From NCBI RefSeq assembly GCF_918741295.1, contig NZ_CAKKNB010000002.1:310001-374000 (forward strand): a DNA stretch of 64,000 nucleotides, written 5' to 3'. The stretch comes from Aquabacterium sp. CECT 9606. Lineage in GTDB: Bacteria > Pseudomonadota > Gammaproteobacteria > Burkholderiales > Burkholderiaceae_C. The notes beneath the pieces are model-generated. The model did not search any database and was not told where the DNA came from. It saw only the letters and a program-made list of their open reading frames with translations. Of the stretch, positions 1-7,862 are shown piece after piece. The stretch's first letter is position 1. Each line of letters opens with the position of its first letter. The position numbers and the translations under genes were made by a program.

Positions 1-440
1 ATGGCTTTGATGACGGGTTCGGTGTGCCATTCGGCGGCGCGGCGGTACCAGTGGTTCAAGCGGATCTCGCCGCAGAAGTGCAGCATCAGCGTCTCCAGCG
101 CGGGGGCCGGGTCGAAATCGAAACGGATTTCGTGCAGCTCTTCTTCGGTGGGCGCCAGATCGGGGCGGAAGCGGCGCAGGTATTCCATCAGCACCAGTGA
201 ATGCTTTTGCTCTTCAAAGAACCACACGCTCATGAACGCCGAAAAGTCGCTGTCGTCGCGGTTGTCACGCAAGAACATCTCGGTGGCGGGCAGGGCGGCC
301 CACTCGGTGATGGCGTTCATCTTGATGGTCTGGGCCTGCTCGTCGGTCAACTGGCTGGCGTCGAACTGGTCCCAGGGGATGTCGGTGTCCATGTTCCAGC
401 GGACGGATTCGAGTTGCTTGAAGAGTTCAGGGTAAAGCAT
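1..440 (-). CDS. Ferritin-like (diiron) domain protein, 3' end outside window
   Basis: The first 146 codons of a minus-strand gene are visible; the stop lies beyond the left edge. The start is the ATG at 440, preceded by a GGAG-type ribosome binding site. The protein is soluble and helical, without a signal peptide. Possible metal ligands are Glu54 in ATEMFLRD, Glu76/Glu77 with His80 in FFEEQKH, and Glu125 with His130 in CGEIRLNH. This spacing resembles the EXXH pairs of ferritin-like and acyl-ACP desaturase folds. I infer a diiron oxidoreductase-like protein; the substrate cannot be read from the sequence. The longer open frame on the opposite strand is a shadow, because only the minus frame carries these motifs and a ribosome binding site. 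Confidence 0.7.
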   Translation of the reverse strand, partial: MLYPELFKQLESVRWNMDTDIPWDQFDASQLTDEQAQTIKMNAITEWAALPATEMFLRDNRDDSDFSAFMSVWFFEEQKHSLVLMEYLRRFRPDLAPTEEELHEIRFDFDPAPALETLMLHFCGEIRLNHWYRRAAEWHTEPVIKA

Positions 441-557
441 GGCGATCTCCAAATACTGCGAACAGCCTACCCGACAATTTTGACAATGTGGCTGCAATGC
501 AGCTGGCGGCATGGGTTTGTGGTGTGATGTGATCCCCCACTTCAAAAGGCCAAGCTC

Positions 558-1154
558 ATGCGAACACCTCGTTTCTCTGGCTGGATGTTGGCCACCGCCT
601 GCTTGGGCGTCGTGCCTGCATGGGGCTGGGCGGCTGAGACCGCACCCGCCGCAGCCGCTTCGCCCACCAGTTGCCCCGCTTTGTTGAACAAGACTTTCCC
701 CCGTCTGCAGGACGAAAAGCCCCAGTCACTGTGCCAATACGCGGGCAAGGTGGTGCTGGTGGTGAACACGGCCAGCTATTGCGGTTTCACGCCGCAGTTC
801 AAGGGCCTGGAGGCGCTGTACGCCAAGTACAAGGACCAAGGCCTGGTGGTGCTGGGCTTTCCCTCCAATGATTTTGGCAACCAGGATCCGGGCAATGCCA
901 AGCAGATCGCCGATTTCTGCGAGAACACCTACGGCGTCAAGTTCCCGATGTTTGGCAAAAGCCACGTGCGGGGCGACGAGGTCAATCCCTTGCACGCCAG
1001 CCTGATCAAGATCACCGGCACCACACCCAAGTGGAACTTTTACAAGTACCTGATCGCCCGTGATGGCCGCACGGTGACGTCTTACAGCAGCCTCACCACC
1101 CCGGATGACCGTGATTTGGTGGCGGAGGTGGAAAAACGCCTCAGTGCAAAATAA
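558..1154 (+). CDS. Exported glutathione peroxidase family protein (atypical active site)
   Basis: 198 residues. Residues 1-26 form a signal peptide ending in AWGWAAE, so the enzyme should act in the periplasm. The thiol-peroxidase fold follows, with the peroxidatic cysteine at Cys75 in NTASYCGFTPQF and the Trp-Asn pair in PKWNFYKY. In the family the second conserved block normally reads GFPCNQFGGQ; here it is GFPSNDFGNQ. The usual tetrad glutamine is therefore Asp and the commonly used second cysteine is Ser. It may still reduce peroxides, but with altered chemistry or reductant. A canonical cytoplasmic paralogue lies at 30625-31110. It is divergent from the ferritin-like gene and 74 bp upstream of the lipid operon. 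Confidence 0.85.
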   Translation: MRTPRFSGWMLATACLGVVPAWGWAAETAPAAAASPTSCPALLNKTFPRLQDEKPQSLCQYAGKVVLVVNTASYCGFTPQFKGLEALYAKYKDQGLVVLGFPSNDFGNQDPGNAKQIADFCENTYGVKFPMFGKSHVRGDEVNPLHASLIKITGTTPKWNFYKYLIARDGRTVTSYSSLTTPDDRDLVAEVEKRLSAK

Positions 1155-1228
1155 TTACCAATGAGTTACGATATGACTAATCAGTAATTTATTGGGGTCG
1201 TGCAGCGCCGGCCACAGGAGCGGAACCC

Positions 1229-2581
1229 ATGAAACGCATTGCAGTGGTGGGGTCGGGGGTGGCAGGTCTGGGGGCAGCGGCACGCTTGAGCGCGGCGGCC
1301 GGTGATCGCCATGTCACGCTGTTCGAGGCGGCCCATTACTTTGGCGGCCATGCGCACACGGTGGACGTGACCTTGGCGGCGCCATCGGGCGAGCGTGTCA
1401 CCCACGGGGTGGACACCGGCTTCCTGGTCATGAACGAGCGCACCTACCCGAAATTGCTGGGTTTGCTCGACACCTTGGGTGTGCCACGGGCCAAATCCGA
1501 CATGTCGTTTTCGGTACAGGCTGGGGGCCTGGAGTGGTGTGGGTCGTCTTTGAACACCGTGTTCGCGCAGCGGCGCAACCTGGTGTCGCCGCCGTTCTGG
1601 CGCATGTTGGCCGACCTGATGCGCTTCAACAAACTGGCCACGCGCATGGCCGAACAAGGACTGGACCTTGAGCTGTCGCAGCCCATCGCCGACTTCTTGA
1701 CCGAACACCGCTTTGGCAAGGAGTTTCGAGAAGGCTACCTGATGCCGATGATTGCCTGCATCTGGTCTTGCCCTGCGGACCAGATGCTGCGCTTTCCCAT
1801 GGCCACTCTGATCCGCTTCTGCCATAACCATGGCCTGCTGCAAGTGACCAACCGGCCTCAGTGGTACACGGTGCAAGGCGGCTCGCGCAACTATGTTCGT
1901 CGCCTGGTAGAGCAACTGGACGATGCACGTTTGGCCACTCCCGTGCGCAGTCTGACCAGCCTGGGCGAAGGCGGTGCGGGTGGGGTGCTGGTGCACACCG
2001 ACGCGGGTAGCGAGCGCTTTGACGAGGTGGTGCTGGCCTGCCACAGTGACCAGGCCCTTGCCCTGCTGGGCAGTGCTGCCACGGTTGACGAGCGCGAGCT
2101 GTTGGGCGCCATTGGCTACCACCGCAACCGCGCGGTCTTGCACACCGACACCAGCCTGTTGCCACGCAATCCGCGCGCTTGGGCGGCCTGGAACTACGAA
2201 GGGGCCGCCAGTGCTGATGCCGAGCGACAAGGGGTGTGCCTGCATTACCTGATCAATCGCTTGCAACCCTTGCCCTGGACAACGCCGGTGGTGGTGTCGC
2301 TCAATCCCTTGCGCGAGCCCAGGGCGGAGCAGGTGCTGGGCAGCTACGACTACGCGCACCCGGTGTTCGACCAGGCCGCGATCGAGGCGCAATTGCGCTT
2401 GCCGATCATCCAGGGTCAGCGTGGCGTGTGGTTTTGCGGCGCGTGGACGGGCTATGGCTTCCATGAAGATGGCCTGAAGGCCGGCCAGGGCGTGGCCGAC
2501 CAGTTGCTGGCCCGCGATGAGCGCCATGCGCATACAACGCGCCAAAGCGCGGGCGTGATCACTGATCGGTTTTGGGCATGA
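1229..2581 (+). CDS. FAD-dependent amine oxidase / NAD(P)-binding oxidoreductase
   Basis: 450 residues. The N-terminus has a Rossmann dinucleotide motif (VVGSGVAGLGAAARLS, from residue 6) followed by an acidic residue in VTLFEA and GGHAHT, typical of the amine oxidase/phytoene desaturase-type flavoproteins. The C-terminal FAD loop is GVWFCGAWTGYGFHEDGLKAG. It is the first gene of a seven-gene operon and overlaps the next gene by 4 bp (ATGA). Flavoproteins of this type next to DUF1365 and a cyclopropane-synthase-like methyltransferase are known from lipid-modification and singlet-oxygen-response loci in other proteobacteria, including furan fatty acid formation. I infer oxidation or desaturation of a fatty acyl chain; the exact product is not determinable here. 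A GGAG-type ribosome binding site precedes the ATG. Confidence 0.85.
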   Translation: MKRIAVVGSGVAGLGAAARLSAAAGDRHVTLFEAAHYFGGHAHTVDVTLAAPSGERVTHGVDTGFLVMNERTYPKLLGLLDTLGVPRAKSDMSFSVQAGGLEWCGSSLNTVFAQRRNLVSPPFWRMLADLMRFNKLATRMAEQGLDLELSQPIADFLTEHRFGKEFREGYLMPMIACIWSCPADQMLRFPMATLIRFCHNHGLLQVTNRPQWYTVQGGSRNYVRRLVEQLDDARLATPVRSLTSLGEGGAGGVLVHTDAGSERFDEVVLACHSDQALALLGSAATVDERELLGAIGYHRNRAVLHTDTSLLPRNPRAWAAWNYEGAASADAERQGVCLHYLINRLQPLPWTTPVVVSLNPLREPRAEQVLGSYDYAHPVFDQAAIEAQLRLPIIQGQRGVWFCGAWTGYGFHEDGLKAGQGVADQLLARDERHAHTTRQSAGVITDRFWA

Positions 2582-3372
2582 GCGCAACACCCCGTCCGCT
2601 GATCGGCTTTGGGCAGGTGCGTCACACCCGGCTCAGGCCGGCGCGCAATGCCTTTGCCTACCCCAGTTATTTCTGGTTGCTGCCCATGCGGGCCTTGCGC
2701 CGGCAAGCCGCGGACGAGGTCAAGCGCAACCGCTTTGGCGGGTTGAGCTTTCACGATGCCGACCATGGCCTGGGTGGCGCCGATGCGCTCGCCTGGCTGG
2801 AGAACATGTTGCGTGAAGAGGGCATTGGCGGCCCGGACATCGACCAAGGCGAGGTGTGGTTGCAGACCTACCCGCGCGTGCTGGGCCACGTGTTCAAGCC
2901 CGTGAGCTTTTGGTATGTGCACCGCGTGGATGGCAGCCTGGCCGCCGTGGTGGCCGAGGTCAACAACACCTTTGGCGAGCGGCACTGCTACCTGCTGCAT
3001 GGCCCGACCCTGGCCTGGGGCCACGAGATCACGGCCGACAAGGTGTTCCACGTTTCGCCATTTTGCGAAGTGGCCGGCACCTACCGCTTTCGATTCATGC
3101 GCACCGCCAAAGACCGCATCGTGGTGCGCATCGACCATGACGATCAGGAAGGTTGTCCGGTGCTGCAGACCAGTCTGAGCGGCCAATTGGTGCCGCTGAC
3201 CCGTGCCAGTGCCCTCCGCGCCTTTTGGGGCTGGCCGCTGATGACGGTGGGCGTGGTGGCGCGCATCCATTGGCAGGCCTTGCGCGTATGGGTCAAGGGC
3301 GTGCCCTTGCGCACCAAACCAGCCCCCCCTGCCGAACTCGTCACCGGGCCGCATGGCCAGACCACACCATGA
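2578..3372 (+). CDS. DUF1365 family protein
   Basis: 264 residues. The start is the ATG at 2578, which overlaps the stop of the flavoprotein gene (ATGA). It contains the family signatures RHTRLRPARNAFAYPSYF near the N-terminus, the central VFKPVSFWYVHR, the stretch AVVAEVNNTFGERHCYLL and KVFHVSPFCEVAGTYRFRF. DUF1365 proteins have no firmly assigned reaction but almost always accompany the FAD oxidoreductase and the cyclopropane-synthase-like methyltransferase, as here. It overlaps the methyltransferase gene by 4 bp, so the three are probably translationally coupled. A hydrophobic stretch near the C-terminus suggests membrane association. Confidence 0.9.
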   Translation: MSATPRPLIGFGQVRHTRLRPARNAFAYPSYFWLLPMRALRRQAADEVKRNRFGGLSFHDADHGLGGADALAWLENMLREEGIGGPDIDQGEVWLQTYPRVLGHVFKPVSFWYVHRVDGSLAAVVAEVNNTFGERHCYLLHGPTLAWGHEITADKVFHVSPFCEVAGTYRFRFMRTAKDRIVVRIDHDDQEGCPVLQTSLSGQLVPLTRASALRAFWGWPLMTVGVVARIHWQALRVWVKGVPLRTKPAPPAELVTGPHGQTTP

Positions 3373-4613
3373 ACCGATCGACCACTTTGCGCCAGACCAG
3401 CGCCACCTCCTTACCCCAAGATGCACCGGCCTCTGCCCGCATGGCCATGCGGCTGTTGGCGAAACTGCAGGTGGGCAGCCTGGACCTGCAAATGCCCGAT
3501 GGCAGCACCGCCCACTTTGGCCAAGCGGCCGAGCAAGCGCCTCGCGCGGCCTTGCGCCTGCACAACTGGAAGGTGTGTGCCGCCGCCATGAAATCCGGCG
3601 ACATCGGCTTTGCCGAAAGCTACATCGCCGGCGACTGGACCACGCCTGACCTGACCGCGCTGCTCAAGCTGCTCATCGCCAACCGCGACCACGTCGAAAG
3701 CGCGGTGTATGGCAGTTGGTGGGGCCGCTTGCTGTACCGCGTGCGCCACCTGTTGCGGCACAACTCCAAGGCCAACAGCCGCAAGAACATCCAGGCCCAC
3801 TATGACCTGGGCAACGAGTTCTACCGCCTGTGGCTGGACCCCACCATGAGCTATTCCAGCGCCTGGTTCGAAGGCGACCATTCGCGGTCGATGCCCGAGG
3901 CCCAGCAGGCCAAGATCTTGCGGGCCTTGCGCGAAGCCGGTGTCACGGCCGATCAGCCCGGCCAGCGCGTGCTGGAGATCGGCTGCGGTTGGGGCGGCCT
4001 GGCCGAGGTGGCCGCGCGCGATTGCGGTGCCCACATCACCGGCGTGACCTTGTCATCCGAGCAACTGGCCTGGGCGCAAAAACGCATGCAGGACGCAGGC
4101 TTGTCGAGGCAGGCCGACCTGCGTTTGCAGGACTACCGCGACATCCAGGACGAACCCTTCGATGCCATCGTGTCCATCGAGATGTTCGAGGCCGTGGGCC
4201 ACGAGTATTGGGCCAGTTACTTCGCCACCTTGAAGCGCTGCCTCAAGCCGGGTGGTCGCGCCTGCCTCCAAACCATCACCATCCGGGATGACCTGTTCGA
4301 TCGCTATGTGAAGTCCACCGACTTCATTCAGCAGTACATCTTCCCCGGTGGCTTGCTGCCCAGCGACGCGGCCTTCAAGGCCGAGGCGCGCAAGGCCGGC
4401 CTGGAGGTGGTGAACGCGCTGGCCTTCGGGCCCGACTACGCCGAGACCCTGCGCCGCTGGCGGGCCGCCTTCATTCAGCATTTGAACAGTGTGCAACGCC
4501 TGGGGTTCGACCAACGCTTCCTGCACATCTGGGAGTTCTACCTGGCCTATTGCGAAGCCGCCTTCGACATGGGCAACACCAGCGTGGTGCAGTACACCCT
4601 GCGCCGGGTTTGA
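3369..4613 (+). CDS. cfa: Cyclopropane-fatty-acyl-phospholipid synthase-type SAM methyltransferase
   Basis: 414 residues, starting at the ATG overlapping the DUF1365 stop. The SAM-binding Rossmann motif is VLEIGCGWGG near residue 201, followed by GVTLSSEQLAWA and the acidic SIEMFEAVGHEYW. The C-terminal block ITIRDDLFDRYVKSTDFIQ and YIFPGGLLPS is typical of the Cfa/Mycolic-acid methyltransferase family. Cfa transfers a methyl group from SAM to the double bond of membrane phospholipid acyl chains. In loci with FAD oxidoreductase and DUF1365 neighbours, related enzymes make methylated intermediates of branched or furan fatty acids, so the product here may not be a cyclopropane. The next gene starts 7 bp downstream. 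Confidence 0.9.
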   Translation: MNRSTTLRQTSATSLPQDAPASARMAMRLLAKLQVGSLDLQMPDGSTAHFGQAAEQAPRAALRLHNWKVCAAAMKSGDIGFAESYIAGDWTTPDLTALLKLLIANRDHVESAVYGSWWGRLLYRVRHLLRHNSKANSRKNIQAHYDLGNEFYRLWLDPTMSYSSAWFEGDHSRSMPEAQQAKILRALREAGVTADQPGQRVLEIGCGWGGLAEVAARDCGAHITGVTLSSEQLAWAQKRMQDAGLSRQADLRLQDYRDIQDEPFDAIVSIEMFEAVGHEYWASYFATLKRCLKPGGRACLQTITIRDDLFDRYVKSTDFIQQYIFPGGLLPSDAAFKAEARKAGLEVVNALAFGPDYAETLRRWRAAFIQHLNSVQRLGFDQRFLHIWEFYLAYCEAAFDMGNTSVVQYTLRRV

Positions 4614-4620
4614 GCGCGCC

Positions 4621-5214
4621 ATGAAGCTGCAAAGCCCTCCACACCATGCATCACGCCGACAAGCCTTGCGTGGTTTGGCCGTGGCCGGCTGGACGATGGC
4701 CCTGGGCGAGGGCGTGTTGGCGCAACCCAGCACCCGCCGCGATGCGCCCACCCCACCCGAGCTGGTGCAGAACCTGCCGCAAGCCCGGCTGCAAGGCAGC
4801 TCGCGTTTTCGTCATTACGGCTTCCATGTGTACGACGCCCAGCTTTGGGTTCCGCCCACGTTTGACGCGGCCAAGCTGTTCAGCCAACCCTTTGCCTTGA
4901 GCCTGATCTATGCGCGCAGCCTGAAGGCGCGTGACATCGCTGAACGCTCAGTGGAAGAGATGCGTCGCCAGGCCACGGTCAGCGACGCCGAAGCCCAGCG
5001 CTGGTCGCAAGCCATGACGGCGGCCTTTGCCGATGTGCGCAATGGCGACCGTTTGACCGGCCTCCACCAGGTCGAGGGCGGCGCGAGCTTCTTCTTCAAT
5101 GGCCAGGCCACCCAGGCGATCAACGACAAGCGCTTCGCTGGCTTGTTCTTTGGGATCTGGTTGTCCAGCGCTACATCGGCGCCGGGCTTGCGGCGGGACT
5201 TGCTCGGTGCGTGA
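4621..5214 (+). CDS. Chalcone isomerase-like exported protein
   Basis: 197 residues. The N-terminus carries a twin-arginine-like signal (SRRQALRGLAVAGW) with cleavage probably after GEGVLAQ. The mature part has the chalcone-isomerase-like pattern LQGSSRFRHYGFHVYDAQLW, then PFALSLIYARSLKARDIAERS and GVDHV-like elements, and ends in FAGLFFGIWL. Bacterial members lack flavonoid substrates and are thought to bind fatty acyl or other hydrophobic ligands. The position directly behind the methyltransferase and in front of a carrier fits a periplasmic lipid-binding role; this is inference. It starts 7 bp after the methyltransferase gene and overlaps the next gene by 8 bp. Confidence 0.8.
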   Translation: MKLQSPPHHASRRQALRGLAVAGWTMALGEGVLAQPSTRRDAPTPPELVQNLPQARLQGSSRFRHYGFHVYDAQLWVPPTFDAAKLFSQPFALSLIYARSLKARDIAERSVEEMRRQATVSDAEAQRWSQAMTAAFADVRNGDRLTGLHQVEGGASFFFNGQATQAINDKRFAGLFFGIWLSSATSAPGLRRDLLGA

Positions 5215-6463
5215 CGCCGCCTTGCCCCATGTCGCGTCGGCCCGCTATGGCTTGCTCGGCCTGCCTTTGGCCTTCGTGGCCTTGCCGCTGTATGTGATGT
5301 TGCCGGCGCATTACGCGCAATTGGGTGTGCCTTTGGCGCTGCTGGGCCTGGTGCTGCTGGGCACCCGCTTGTTCGATGCCGTGATCGACCCGGTCCTTGG
5401 CCGGTGGGTGGATGCGCGCTGGTCACCACCCCGCGCCTTGAAAGCCGCAACCTGCGGAGCCTTGGTTTTGGGATCCGGCTTTGCGGCCTTGTTCTTTCCG
5501 GCTGTTCGAGGTAACACGGCCTTGCTGCTGTGGTGTGCCGCGGCCCTGATGGCCACCTTCACGGCTTTCAGCCTGGCCAGCGTGGTGCACCAGGCCTGGG
5601 GCAGCCGCCTGGGGGGCTCGGCCGTGCAACGTTCACGCCTGGTGGCTTGGCGCGAAGGGTTGGGCTTGGTGGGCGTGTTGCTGGCCAATGTGCTGGCCAC
5701 GCAAGCCGGTCTGGTGGCCACCACGGCGGTCCTGTGGCTCAGCCTGGCCTTGGGCCTGTGGGCATTGAGCGCGGCCCCCGTGCCCCACCTGGTCGGCGCG
5801 CATGCCGCTTTACTGACGACCCATCAGTCGCTGGCCTTGCCGTGGCGCGGCAGCGAGTTCCGCCATTTGATGGCGCTCTTCATGGTCAATGGCATCGCCA
5901 GCGCGATTCCCGCCACGCTGGTGATTTTCTTCATCAATGACCGCGTGCAGGCGGCGGACTGGGCGCCCGTGTTCCTGGGGGCGTACTTCGTCATGGGCGC
6001 GGCCAGCGTGCCGATTTGGCTCAAGCTGATCAAGCGCCTGGGGCCCTCCAACGCCTGGGCGTGCGGCATGGGCCTGAACGTGCTCACCTTTGTGGGCGTG
6101 TTGGCCATTGGCGCGGGCGACCGCATGGCCTACCTGGCCGTTTGCCTGGCCAGTGGCCTGGCCTTGGGCGCTGACCTCACGGTGCCGGGCACCTTGCTCA
6201 CGGGGGTCATCCAGCGGGCTGGCCATGCGGGCCAATCCGAAGGTGCTTACGCGGGCTGGTGGCAATTGGCCACCAAGCTCAACCTGGCCCTGGCCGCCGG
6301 CCTGGCCTTGCCCGCCCTGCAGTGGTGGGGCTATGGGCCAGGTGCACGTGATCCCCAGGCCTTGCAGGCTTTGAGCTGGGCTTATGGCGCCTTGCCTTGC
6401 CTGTTCAAGTTGTTGGCCCTGACCTTGTGGTGGCGCTTGTGGCGCCGTCAGAACCTGGAATGA
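5207..6463 (+). CDS. MFS transporter (GPH/MelB-like)
   Basis: 418 residues if the GTG at 5207 is used. It sits 8 bp inside the chalcone-isomerase-like gene and is preceded by a GGGA ribosome binding site in the expected place. Upstream codons in this frame read as shadow of the previous gene, so I exclude them. The protein is almost entirely hydrophobic with about 12 membrane segments, starting ARYGLLGLPLAFVALPLYVML, and the short RLFDAVIDPVLGRWVD loop between helices 2 and 3 matches the glycoside-pentoside-hexuronide branch of MFS carriers. MFS proteins of this type recur in operons with FAD oxidoreductase, DUF1365 and Cfa genes. The substrate is unknown; a lipid-related or membrane-stress role is inferred from context. 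Confidence 0.85.
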   Translation: MRDAALPHVASARYGLLGLPLAFVALPLYVMLPAHYAQLGVPLALLGLVLLGTRLFDAVIDPVLGRWVDARWSPPRALKAATCGALVLGSGFAALFFPAVRGNTALLLWCAAALMATFTAFSLASVVHQAWGSRLGGSAVQRSRLVAWREGLGLVGVLLANVLATQAGLVATTAVLWLSLALGLWALSAAPVPHLVGAHAALLTTHQSLALPWRGSEFRHLMALFMVNGIASAIPATLVIFFINDRVQAADWAPVFLGAYFVMGAASVPIWLKLIKRLGPSNAWACGMGLNVLTFVGVLAIGAGDRMAYLAVCLASGLALGADLTVPGTLLTGVIQRAGHAGQSEGAYAGWWQLATKLNLALAAGLALPALQWWGYGPGARDPQALQALSWAYGALPCLFKLLALTLWWRLWRRQNLE

Positions 6464-6478
6464 CGAAAGGAAACCACC

Positions 6479-7018
6479 ATGCGCCTCACCTCACGATCAT
6501 CCTGGCTGGCCCTGTTGTTGGCCCTGAGTCTGCTGGGCTGCGCCAGCGCGCCCACCCCGGCCGACTACGCCGACCAAAAGCCCCAACTGGATTTGCGCCA
6601 GTACTTCAATGGCCCGCTCACTGCGCACGGCATGTTCACCGACCGCGCCGGCCGCGTCGTCAAACGCTTCAAGGTTCAGATGGTGGGCCGCTGGAATGGC
6701 GACCAGGGCGTGCTCGAGGAAGACTTCTCGTACAGTGATGGCACCAAGCAGCGCCGTGTCTGGCGCATCACCAACCACGGTCAAGGCCGCTACACCGGCC
6801 AGGCCGATGATGTGGTGGGCACCGCCGAGGGCCACGCCGCGGGCAATGCCTTGCAGTGGCGGTACACCTTGCGCCTGCCCGTGGATGGCAAGACCTACGA
6901 CGTCCAGTTCAACGACTGGATGATCCTGATGGACCAGCACACCATGCTCAACAAGGCCGCCATGAGCAAGTTCGGGCTGCACCTGGGTGACGTGACCTTG
7001 TCCTTCCACAAGCCTTGA
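6479..7018 (+). CDS. DUF3833 family lipoprotein
   Basis: 179 residues. The N-terminus is a lipoprotein signal with lipobox LLGC (residues 18-21, LSLLGCASAP), so the mature protein should be membrane-anchored. The body matches DUF3833: DLRQYFNGPLTAHGMFTDRAG, then VKRFKVQMVGRW, DGTKQRRVWRI and a C-terminal half ending in GLHLGDVTLSFHKP. Its biochemical role is unknown, but DUF3833 genes commonly close the same lipid-modification operons. It lies 15 bp after the carrier gene and 15 bp before the dehydrogenase gene. Confidence 0.85.
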   Translation: MRLTSRSSWLALLLALSLLGCASAPTPADYADQKPQLDLRQYFNGPLTAHGMFTDRAGRVVKRFKVQMVGRWNGDQGVLEEDFSYSDGTKQRRVWRITNHGQGRYTGQADDVVGTAEGHAAGNALQWRYTLRLPVDGKTYDVQFNDWMILMDQHTMLNKAAMSKFGLHLGDVTLSFHKP

Positions 7019-7033
7019 CGATGAAAGCCTGAC

Positions 7034-7813
7034 ATGGCCCTCAACCCACGCATCACCGTTTGGCAAGGCCGCACCGTTTGGCTCATCGGGGCCTCGACCG
7101 GCATTGGCCGGGCCACGGCCGCGCTGCTGCACGCCAAGGGTGCCCAGGTGATTGTGTCAGCGCGCCATGTGCCGGCCCTGCAGGCCTTTGTGGCCGCGCA
7201 CCCCGGGAGTGACTTTGAAGCGCTGGATGTGTCCGACTCGGCTGCCGTGTACGCAGTGGCGGCGCGCATTCGCGAACGGTCGCCATCGGGGCGTCTGGAC
7301 ATGGTGGTGTATTGCGCGGGCCACTACCAACCCATGCGGGCGCAAACCTTTGACCTGGGTGAGGCCCTGCGTCACCAGCAGATCAACTACGTGGGGGCCT
7401 TGCATGTGCTGGCCGCCACCCTGCCTTGGCTCACAGAGCAAGGCACCGGCCACCTCAGCCTGGTCGGCAGCGTGGCGGGCTTTCGGGGCTTGCCCAAGGC
7501 CATGGCCTATGGGCCGACCAAGGCCGCGCTCAACAACCTGGCCGAGTGCCTGTACCTGGACCTGCACCCCATGGGCATAGGCGTGTCGGTGGTCAACCCA
7601 GGCTTTGTGCAAACGCCCCTGACCGCGGGCAACGATTTCGACATGCCGGCCTTGTTGACGCCCGAGCAAGCCGCCCATGAGATTGTGTCGGGCTGGCACG
7701 CTGGGCGTTTCGAGATCCACTTTCCTTGGCGCTTCACACTGTGGCTCAAGCTGTTGCGGCACTTGCCACATGCCTGGTACTTCCCGGCGGTCAGCCGCAT
7801 CACTGGCGGCTGA
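7034..7813 (+). CDS. Short-chain dehydrogenase/reductase
   Basis: 259 residues. Classical SDR features are the cofactor motif GASTGIGRATA (from residue 19), the YCAGHY version of the NNAG motif, the catalytic serine in LSLVGSVAG, and the Tyr159/Lys163 pair in YGPTKAAL. The C-terminus has an amphipathic or hydrophobic segment (FPWRFTLWLKLLRHL) that may attach it to the membrane. It is the last gene of the 1229-7813 operon. The substrate is unknown; oxidation or reduction of a lipid carbonyl would fit the neighbours. Confidence 0.88.
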   Translation: MALNPRITVWQGRTVWLIGASTGIGRATAALLHAKGAQVIVSARHVPALQAFVAAHPGSDFEALDVSDSAAVYAVAARIRERSPSGRLDMVVYCAGHYQPMRAQTFDLGEALRHQQINYVGALHVLAATLPWLTEQGTGHLSLVGSVAGFRGLPKAMAYGPTKAALNNLAECLYLDLHPMGIGVSVVNPGFVQTPLTAGNDFDMPALLTPEQAAHEIVSGWHAGRFEIHFPWRFTLWLKLLRHLPHAWYFPAVSRITGG

Positions 7814-7830
7814 TAGGTCTGGACATGGCC

Positions 7831-7862
7831 AAAAAAAAGCCCCGCCGATGGGGCGGGGCGTT
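7831..7862. terminator. GC-rich hairpin with strong U-tract on the minus strand
   Basis: GCCCCGCC (7839-7846) pairs perfectly with GGCGGGGC (7852-7859) around a 5-nt loop. On the plus strand it is followed only by GTTTC, a weak tail for terminating the SDR operon. On the minus strand the hairpin is followed by eight consecutive U (complement of A 7831-7838), an ideal intrinsic terminator. It is probably bidirectional. The better direction serves a transcript coming from the right, where no minus-strand protein gene is evident. Confidence 0.8.

Noticed and set aside
1..435. A 144-codon plus-strand frame at the left edge
   Set aside because: Composition is Ser/Arg-rich with no motif; the minus strand encodes a ferritin-like protein over the same bases with EEQKH and GEIRLNH motifs and a proper start at 440.
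1155..1228. An ECF-sigma-type promoter in front of the lipid operon
   Set aside because: The AT-rich stretch looks promoter-like, but I could not fit a convincing -35/-10 pair of the RpoE/ChrR type with correct spacing.
1181..2590. A 469-codon minus-strand frame opposite the FAD oxidoreductase gene
   Set aside because: The plus-strand frame has clear flavoprotein motifs, correct overlaps with neighbours and a ribosome binding site; the reverse frame has a random-looking, His/Gln-rich composition.
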